DNA from: an uncultured Bacteroides sp.
Lineage (GTDB): Bacteria; Bacteroidota; Bacteroidia; Bacteroidales; Bacteroidaceae
Direction: 5' to 3'
Length of the DNA stretch: 64,000 nucleotides
NCBI RefSeq assembly: GCF_963678845.1
Contig: NZ_OY787468.1
Coordinates: forward strand, 186,001-250,000
Both the position numbers and the translations under genes were made by a program. Positions 58,170 to 64,000 of the stretch are shown here, piece after piece; the first letter of the stretch is position 1, and each line of letters starts with the position of its first letter. Under the pieces are notes generated by a model. It saw nothing but the letters and a program-made list of their open reading frames with translations, had not been told where the DNA came from and did no database searches.

Positions 58170-61100
58170 TTATTCTTTGTCAGCTAGTTTTGCATGTTTC
58201 CTAGCTTCTTTCTGTTGTATCAAGAATGCAACTGGAGAAGCCATGAAAAGAGAAGAAAGTGTACCAACAACAACACCCAGAATCATTGCAAATGAGAAAC
58301 TACGAATAGAATCAGCACCTAAAATGAAAATACATAAAAGTACTAGCAATGTACATAATGAAGTATTAACAGTACGAGATAATGTCGTATTTAATGAATC
58401 ATTAAACAAGCCTGTACGGTCATGTTTTGGATATAAATGGAAGTACTCACGTACACGGTCAAAGATTACAACCTTATCGTTCATAGAGTAACCTATTGCC
58501 GTCAGGATCGCACCTATAAATGTCTGGTCAACCTCCATTGAGAATGGAAGGAATCCCCAGCAAAGTGAGTAAACACCCAATATAACAATTGTATCAACAG
58601 CAAGGGCAACAATAGAGCCCACACTATAAGATATATCTCTGAATCGTAATAAGATATAAAGTCCGATACCAATGATAGCAAAAATAACAGACCGCACTGC
58701 AGAAGTTTTAATATCATCAGCAACACTTGGACCTACTTTTTGAGAACTAAGAATGCTACCTCCGATCTGTACGTCAGATGTTTTAAATGCTTCAAATGTA
58801 GTTCCAGGAACCAAGACTTTATCTTTTAATGCTTCAAAAATCATCTGTTCGATATCAGTATCCACTGTACCACCACTTTCAGAAATTCTATAGTTTGTAC
58901 TTAAGCGAACCTTGTCTCCTTTTGTCCCAAGAGCAATAACAGTTACTGTCGCATCTTTACCAAACTTATTAGACATGAGCGATCTCACATCCTCTGGTGC
59001 AACTTGCTTAGAGAACTGAAGCACATAGTTACGTCCACCGGTAAAATCAATACTGTGACTTAAACCACGAGTTGCAAGAGATCCTAAACAGATAGCCAGG
59101 ATTACGCCCCATATAATAAACACTTTCTTATTAGCTCCAACGAAATTGAAATTTGTGTGAACAAATATCTTTTTAGAGAATTTAGAGTGGAATGGTAAGT
59201 TCAACAGCTTATCTTTACTCATAAAGTAATCATAAACCACATGAGTCATAAATACAGAAGTAAAGAATGACATCAAGATACCAATAATCAATGTTGTAGC
59301 AAAACCTCTGATTGGTCCTGTTCCGAAATAGAATAATATGATACCAGTAAGAACTGATGTAAAGTGACCATCAAAGATAGCAGAGAAGGCAGCCTTATAA
59401 CCATCATTCAAAGCATTCTTAGTATTTTTACCCGCTCTTAATTCCTCTTTAGTACGTTCATAGATAAGCACATTCGCATCCACCGCAATACCCAATGTCA
59501 ACACCATACCGGCAATACCCGAAAGAGTTAACGCTGCCTGATAGGACGAAAGAATACCAAGTGTAAAGAATAAGTTGAATAACAATGCACAGTTAGCAAT
59601 CATACCCGGTATGAATCCATACATGAAGCACATGAAGCACATCAAAACAACAATTGCTACAATAAATGAAATGATACCAGCATTGATAGATTCCTGACCT
59701 AAAGAAGGTCCGATAATATCTTCCTGCACAATGTGAGCTGGAGCAGGCATTTTACCTGATTTCAGCACATTTGCTAAGTCCTTAGACTCTTCCGGAGTAA
59801 AGTGACCGCTGATTTCTGAGTTTCCACCAGTAATTTCACTATTTACATTTGGTGCAGAATATACATAACCATCAAGAACAATAGCAATTGCTTTACCAAT
59901 ATTCTGTTTAGTCATCAAAGCCCATCTTCTTGAGCCTTCAGAGTTCATAGACATGCTTACAGCAGGTTTACCATATTGGTCAAAAACATCTTTAGCATCA
60001 GTCACTACATCACCTTCCAATGGAGCACGTCCGTTGCGTTCAGTAGATTTAATTGCATAAAGTTCAAATGTCTGTCCCTTTTTGTCGCCATCAACAGCTT
60101 TTACTCCCCATTTAAGTTTTAGGTCTTTAGGAAATTCGTCCTGAATCTGCTTCATTGCAAAATAGCGGTTGATTGCAGCAGTATCTCTGTGATTAGCATA
60201 ACCTACAATACATCCCATTCCATTTGTGTTTGGTTGGAATATTGAAAGTAATGGGTGCTCACTTTTAGCTTGCGCCATCTGAGAGCTAGTTGCTTTTGTT
60301 TCTTTCTTAGCAGATTTGCCTTTTAATGCAGCAAGAAGACTATCTTTTGCATTAACCTTGGCAGCTGTTGCAACAGCTGTAGAATCTTTTGCAAGAGAAT
60401 CAGCTTTTATGGTAGTATCATTAACTGCTACACCCTTACCTTCAGCCAACAAACGAAGTTTGCTATCAATAGAAGAGATATAAGGAACAATTTCTTTAGA
60501 ATCATAAGTTTCCCAAAATTCTAGGTTAGCAGAACCTTGAAGCAATTTTCTTACACGTTCAGGTTCTTTGATACCAGGAAGCTCAACCATGATACGTCCC
60601 ATCTTATCAGGTAAAGTCTGAATATTAGGCTGAACAACACCGAAACGGTCAATACGAGTACGAAGAACGTTATAAGAGTTATCGATAGCAGCTTTAACTT
60701 CTTCTCTTAAAACCTTTTCTACTTCAGAATCTGATGATTTCTGACTAATCTTATCTTTTAATTGCTGGGTTGCAAATAGTTGTGATAACCTTGCACCCGG
60801 AGCTAATTTATGATATTCTTTAATGAAAAGTGTAATAAAGTCAGACTGACTTATCTCAGAAAGTTTTTGAGCTGAAGCGAGAGATTTATTGAATGCCGGA
60901 TCTTCTTTGTGATCAGCCAACGCTTTAATCACATCACCTACAGAAACTTCAAGAACAACATTCATACCTCCCTTTAGGTCAAGACCTAAACTAATCTCCA
61001 TTTCACGACACTGTTTGAGCGTATAATTACGTAGCCACACCTTTTCAGTTGACAAAGAGTCAATGTATTCCTGCTCCAGTTTCGGATCTCCTTTTGCATA

Positions 61101-61211
61101 CTCCGCAGCCTTATTCATATAATGGCGGGTAACAAAAGAAAACGAAAGATAGAACACACATACAAGTGTGAGTAATAGCGCAAAAACTTTTACAAGTCCT
61201 TTGTTTTGCAT
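58170..61211 (-). CDS. secDF: Fused protein-export membrane protein SecDF
   Basis: A 1013-residue single-chain SecD-SecF, the proton-driven partner of SecYEG that pulls proteins through the inner membrane. The SecD half has an N-terminal membrane helix, the LGLDLKGGMNVVLEV motif (about 74-88), a large periplasmic P1 domain with a Bacteroidota-type insert (around 255-330), and AVDANVLIYERTKEE. The SecF half begins near 665 (SIDFTGGRNYVLQF; NDKVVIFDRVRE; LSRTVNTSLCTLLVLL). The fused form is normal in Bacteroidota. A -7 box (TATATTTG, minus strand, 61266-61273) lies upstream. Confidence 0.95.
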   Translation of the reverse strand: MQNKGLVKVFALLLTLVCVFYLSFSFVTRHYMNKAAEYAKGDPKLEQEYIDSLSTEKVWLRNYTLKQCREMEISLGLDLKGGMNVVLEVSVGDVIKALADHKEDPAFNKSLASAQKLSEISQSDFITLFIKEYHKLAPGARLSQLFATQQLKDKISQKSSDSEVEKVLREEVKAAIDNSYNVLRTRIDRFGVVQPNIQTLPDKMGRIMVELPGIKEPERVRKLLQGSANLEFWETYDSKEIVPYISSIDSKLRLLAEGKGVAVNDTTIKADSLAKDSTAVATAAKVNAKDSLLAALKGKSAKKETKATSSQMAQAKSEHPLLSIFQPNTNGMGCIVGYANHRDTAAINRYFAMKQIQDEFPKDLKLKWGVKAVDGDKKGQTFELYAIKSTERNGRAPLEGDVVTDAKDVFDQYGKPAVSMSMNSEGSRRWALMTKQNIGKAIAIVLDGYVYSAPNVNSEITGGNSEISGHFTPEESKDLANVLKSGKMPAPAHIVQEDIIGPSLGQESINAGIISFIVAIVVLMCFMCFMYGFIPGMIANCALLFNLFFTLGILSSYQAALTLSGIAGMVLTLGIAVDANVLIYERTKEELRAGKNTKNALNDGYKAAFSAIFDGHFTSVLTGIILFYFGTGPIRGFATTLIIGILMSFFTSVFMTHVVYDYFMSKDKLLNLPFHSKFSKKIFVHTNFNFVGANKKVFIIWGVILAICLGSLATRGLSHSIDFTGGRNYVLQFSKQVAPEDVRSLMSNKFGKDATVTVIALGTKGDKVRLSTNYRISESGGTVDTDIEQMIFEALKDKVLVPGTTFEAFKTSDVQIGGSILSSQKVGPSVADDIKTSAVRSVIFAIIGIGLYILLRFRDISYSVGSIVALAVDTIVILGVYSLCWGFLPFSMEVDQTFIGAILTAIGYSMNDKVVIFDRVREYFHLYPKHDRTGLFNDSLNTTLSRTVNTSLCTLLVLLCIFILGADSIRSFSFAMILGVVVGTLSSLFMASPVAFLIQQKEARKHAKLADKE

Positions 61212-61265
61212 TTTACTTTAAAATTTATATTACTTACTTTAATTAATTTATACTGTTATAGTGCG

Positions 61266-61273
61266 CAAATATA
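61266..61273 (-). promoter_or_regulatory. Probable -7 box of secDF (TATATTTG)
   Basis: On the minus strand TATATTTG fits TAnnTTTG, 55 bases upstream of the start. No clear -33 box. Confidence 0.4.
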
Positions 61274-61399
61274 GCTTTTTTTTCACTTTTATATATAAAG
61301 TATAGCAAATATTTGAGTTCTATAGCACATTTTGCATTGACAAAATATGTTATAAAACAGTTCTTTGACTACAAACAGCCAATTAGGGATTCAAAATAA

Positions 61400-63487
61400 T
61401 TATTGAAGACCACGATTTTTCAACATCGGTTCAAGTTTGGGTTCTGCACCACGGAATTTTTTGTATAGTTCCATGGGATCTTCGCTACCTCCTTTTTCAA
61501 GTACATTGATCCGGAAGGCATCAGCTGTTGTCTTGTCAAATATGCCATGTTCCTTAAATGCTTCAAATGCATCAGAATCTAATACATTTGCCCAAAGATA
61601 ACTGTAATATCCGGCAGCGTATCCACCAATGATATGATTAAAGTAAGTGCATCTGTATCGTGGTGCAATTTCAGGAATCAGCCCAATCTTGTCCATTGTC
61701 TTCTTCTCAAAATCAATTATGTTCAAATCTTTTGCGTCTTTCAGATTATGTAATTCCATATCGAGAATAGCTGCGGCAAGAAGTTCTGTTGTCATAAAAC
61801 CCTGATTGAAAAGCGATTGCTTCTTCAACTTCTGAATCAAGGAATCTGGCATCACTTCTCCAGTCTTATAATGTTTTGCATACATTTTCAGAACTTCTGG
61901 TTCAGTAGCCCAATGTTCCATGATCTGAGAAGGCAATTCTACAAAGTCACGGGTAACATTGGTTCCTGAAACTCCATAGTAATTACACTTGCTTAAAAGT
62001 CCATGAAGTGCATGCCCAAATTCGTGGAACAGCGTTTCTACTTCATCCAAGGTAAGTAATGAAGGTACATTGCCCGAAGGTTTTGTAAAGCTAGCTACGT
62101 TGCAAATTACCGGACGAACATCTCCACACTGATCTTTGTAATTATTCATCCAAGCTCCACCACGTTTGCCAGGGCGTGGAAAATAGTCTACATAAAACAC
62201 TCCCAGATGAGTTCCATTGCTATCTTTTACATCAAATGCTTTAACATCCGGATGATAAACAGGAAAATCTTTCAGCTCTGACAATGTAACGCCATAGAGT
62301 TTTTTTGCCACCGCAAAAACGCCTTCTCGAACATTTTCAAGTTTAAAGTAAGGTTTCAAATCTTCTTCATTAAGATTATATTTTTCCTGACGAAGCTTTT
62401 CTGAATAATACCACCAGTCCCATCCGGCAAGTTTTTCTCCTTTACCTTCAGAATCCATAATTTTCTGTAACTCTACTGCCTCTTTCTTAGCATTTGCTAT
62501 TGAATATCCCCATAATTTATTAAGAAAAGACATTACTGTTGCAGAGTTCTTAGCCATATTCTCATCCAGCACAAAGTTTGCATAAGTATCAAAACCTAGC
62601 AACTGAGCCTTTTCTAGACGAAGAGTAATCACTTTAGAGATAATTGCCTTATTATCATTTTTGTCTCCTTTATTTGCTCTATTGATATAAGCGTTGTAAA
62701 TCTGTTCACGCAGATTTCTGTTATCGGCATATTGCAGGAAAGGAAGACGGCTGGAGCTCTGTAATGTAAAAATCCATTTTCCATCTTTTCCTTGTGCTTT
62801 GGCATCATTGGCAGCACTCTGAATAAACCATTCAGGAAGTCCAGACAAATCTTTCTTATCACTAATTACCAATTGGTAAGCATTTGTTTCATTCAATACA
62901 TGATTGCTGAAATCTATTTCCAGAGTAGACAATTCTTTATTAATCTGACGCAAGCGAGCCTGTTTCTGATCATTAAGACCTGCACCGGAACGGACAAATC
63001 TTTTATAGATAAGATCAAGCAAATGTTCTTGTTCACGGGTTAACTTTAAAGATTTCTTCTGATCATGAATGGCATTGATTCTCTTAAAAAGAGCTTTGTT
63101 CAGATACACGTTATCACTGTGTTCTGACAACACAGGAGCCATTTTAATAGAAAGTGCAGTCAGAGAATCATTTGTTTCAGCTTCAGTTAAGTTAAAAAAA
63201 ACACCTCCTACCCTACGAAGAATTGAACCGCTATTATCAAAAGCAACAATTGTATTTTTAAAAGTTGGCTTTGCTTTATTAGCTATTATAGCCTTAATTT
63301 CGGCATTCTGCTGACGGATACCTTCCAAAAAAGCAGGTTCGTAATGTCCTATCTTTATCTGATTAAAAGGAGGAGCATTAAATTGTGTCTTAAATTCCGT
63401 CAGAAAAGGATTCTGATCAGGTTTACTGGCATATGAATGAGTCATACTGCAAACAGATAAAATAAATACTAATTTCTTTAAATTCAT
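61400..63487 (-). CDS. M3-family peptidase (peptidyl-dipeptidase Dcp type), exported
   Basis: A 695-residue zinc metallopeptidase with the catalytic HEFGH at 488-492 in LFHEFGHALHGLL and the downstream Glu-containing ELPSQIMEHWA. The whole thimet-oligopeptidase-like fold is present. A signal peptide (NLKKLVFILSVCSMTHSYA) places it in the periplasm, where it would cut dipeptides from peptide C-termini. The Met at 63487 is chosen over 63514 because it gives a clean signal peptide. It lies 34 bases after the neighbouring phosphatase-like gene, so the two may be co-transcribed. Confidence 0.92.
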   Translation of the reverse strand: MNLKKLVFILSVCSMTHSYASKPDQNPFLTEFKTQFNAPPFNQIKIGHYEPAFLEGIRQQNAEIKAIIANKAKPTFKNTIVAFDNSGSILRRVGGVFFNLTEAETNDSLTALSIKMAPVLSEHSDNVYLNKALFKRINAIHDQKKSLKLTREQEHLLDLIYKRFVRSGAGLNDQKQARLRQINKELSTLEIDFSNHVLNETNAYQLVISDKKDLSGLPEWFIQSAANDAKAQGKDGKWIFTLQSSSRLPFLQYADNRNLREQIYNAYINRANKGDKNDNKAIISKVITLRLEKAQLLGFDTYANFVLDENMAKNSATVMSFLNKLWGYSIANAKKEAVELQKIMDSEGKGEKLAGWDWWYYSEKLRQEKYNLNEEDLKPYFKLENVREGVFAVAKKLYGVTLSELKDFPVYHPDVKAFDVKDSNGTHLGVFYVDYFPRPGKRGGAWMNNYKDQCGDVRPVICNVASFTKPSGNVPSLLTLDEVETLFHEFGHALHGLLSKCNYYGVSGTNVTRDFVELPSQIMEHWATEPEVLKMYAKHYKTGEVMPDSLIQKLKKQSLFNQGFMTTELLAAAILDMELHNLKDAKDLNIIDFEKKTMDKIGLIPEIAPRYRCTYFNHIIGGYAAGYYSYLWANVLDSDAFEAFKEHGIFDKTTADAFRINVLEKGGSEDPMELYKKFRGAEPKLEPMLKNRGLQ

Positions 63488-63521
63488 ATTTGTGAATGTA
63501 TTAAATGGAAACAATTAAGAA

Positions 63522-64000
63522 TCACTTTTGCTTAGCAATATAGCACCAGATAGGATAATGGTCAGATTCCTTAATGCTCTTGTCAACGGTGCAGTTATAT
63601 GCTGCCAGATTTTTACTAATCAAAATATTGTCTATTCTGAAATAAAATCCATGTTGGTTATAAGAGATTCCCAGTCCACTGCCAGACTGAGTAAATGCAT
63701 CATGTAAGCCCTGAGCTATAACACGGTGAGCGTATGAAATTGGGGTGTCATTAAAGTCACCACAAACAATAATTGAAGAATGTTTTGATGCTGCTATTTC
63801 TTTAGCAATAGTATTGGCCTGTAAGGCTCTGATAGCAGAAGCTTCAGCAAACTTTCTAGTCAGATACCGTACGCCATTCTTCACCTTTTGAGTCTCCGGA
63901 TCCTTGATCATATTGACATACACATCCTTGTCTTCTTTGGTTAGTTTATTAGACTCCAAATGGTTGTTGATAAGTGTGATTATCTCGCCATGTACTTCAA
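63522..64000 (-). CDS. Endonuclease/exonuclease/phosphatase-family protein (5' end outside window)
   Basis: The visible C-terminal 159 residues belong to the EEP fold: INNHLES with the catalytic His near the window edge, CGDFNDTP with the Asp-Asn pair, RIDNILIS, and SDHYPIW with the final Asp-His. The frame stays open through base 64000, so the true start lies beyond the window and the TTG at 63959 is not a real start. Bacteroides members of this family are often exported or membrane-anchored; the substrate (DNA, lipid or sugar phosphate) cannot be told. Confidence 0.88.
   Translation of the reverse strand, partial: EVHGEIITLINNHLESNKLTKEDKDVYVNMIKDPETQKVKNGVRYLTRKFAEASAIRALQANTIAKEIAASKHSSIIVCGDFNDTPISYAHRVIAQGLHDAFTQSGSGLGISYNQHGFYFRIDNILISKNLAAYNCTVDKSIKESDHYPIWCYIAKQK

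Overview
The window looks like a Bacteroides-type chromosome (phylum Bacteroidota). The sequence is AT-rich, and several promoters match the Bacteroides pattern of TTTG, a 19-20 base spacer, then TAnnTTTG. The gene set fits: ATP-type PEP carboxykinase, two-subunit 2-oxoacid:ferredoxin oxidoreductase, a fused SecDF, a TonB-type outer-membrane receptor, and a metG with a C-terminal tRNA-binding domain. I cannot name a species from the sequence alone.

Region 1 (27-16455). An ADP-forming acyl-CoA synthetase lies divergent from metG. A surface-glycan cluster follows metG: a Wzx-like flippase, five glycosyltransferases, an FkbM methyltransferase, a fucosyltransferase-like protein and two exported SGNH hydrolases. 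The downstream end holds mobile DNA: an intact IS3-family element (13691-14958), a 38-bp end-to-end remnant of the same IS (16172-16209) and the 5' part of a group II intron (about 16500-16860).

Region 2 (16963-35809) is core housekeeping: a YfhO-like membrane protein, ahcY, an acyl-CoA synthetase with a cupin-type XRE regulator, rpsO, bipA/typA, pckA, a deacetylase-like protein overlapping upp, korAB and a TonB-dependent receptor.

Region 3 (36012-52325) is an integrated element of 16.3 kb in the 3' end of tRNA-Arg(CCT), bounded by a perfect 16-bp direct repeat. It carries a tyrosine integrase, an excisionase-like HTH protein, a replication protein with six 11-bp iterons inside its own gene, a zinc-ribbon/TOPRIM/DnaB-type primase-helicase, a sigma-like protein, a 1321-residue tape measure protein, an SPP1-type portal, a MuF-like head protein, and a cI-like repressor with two divergent promoters. 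No terminase, major capsid, protease or tail tube/sheath gene is visible, yet no open frame looks broken. This suggests a phage satellite or a minimal rearranged prophage that needs a helper. At its left end a small-gene operon runs into an array of six units, each containing the same 5-base word twice, 9 bases apart; the word differs between units but nearly always matches within a unit. This is the most unusual sequence feature I found.

Region 4 (52326-64000) holds a four-gene operon (ECF-type S component, phosphoribosyltransferase, Tat-type DUF362 protein, membrane polyferredoxin), nhaA, secDF, an M3 peptidase and a partial endonuclease/exonuclease/phosphatase gene cut by the window edge. 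Several intergenic spacers hold clusters of locus-specific perfect palindromes that look alike in architecture but not in sequence.
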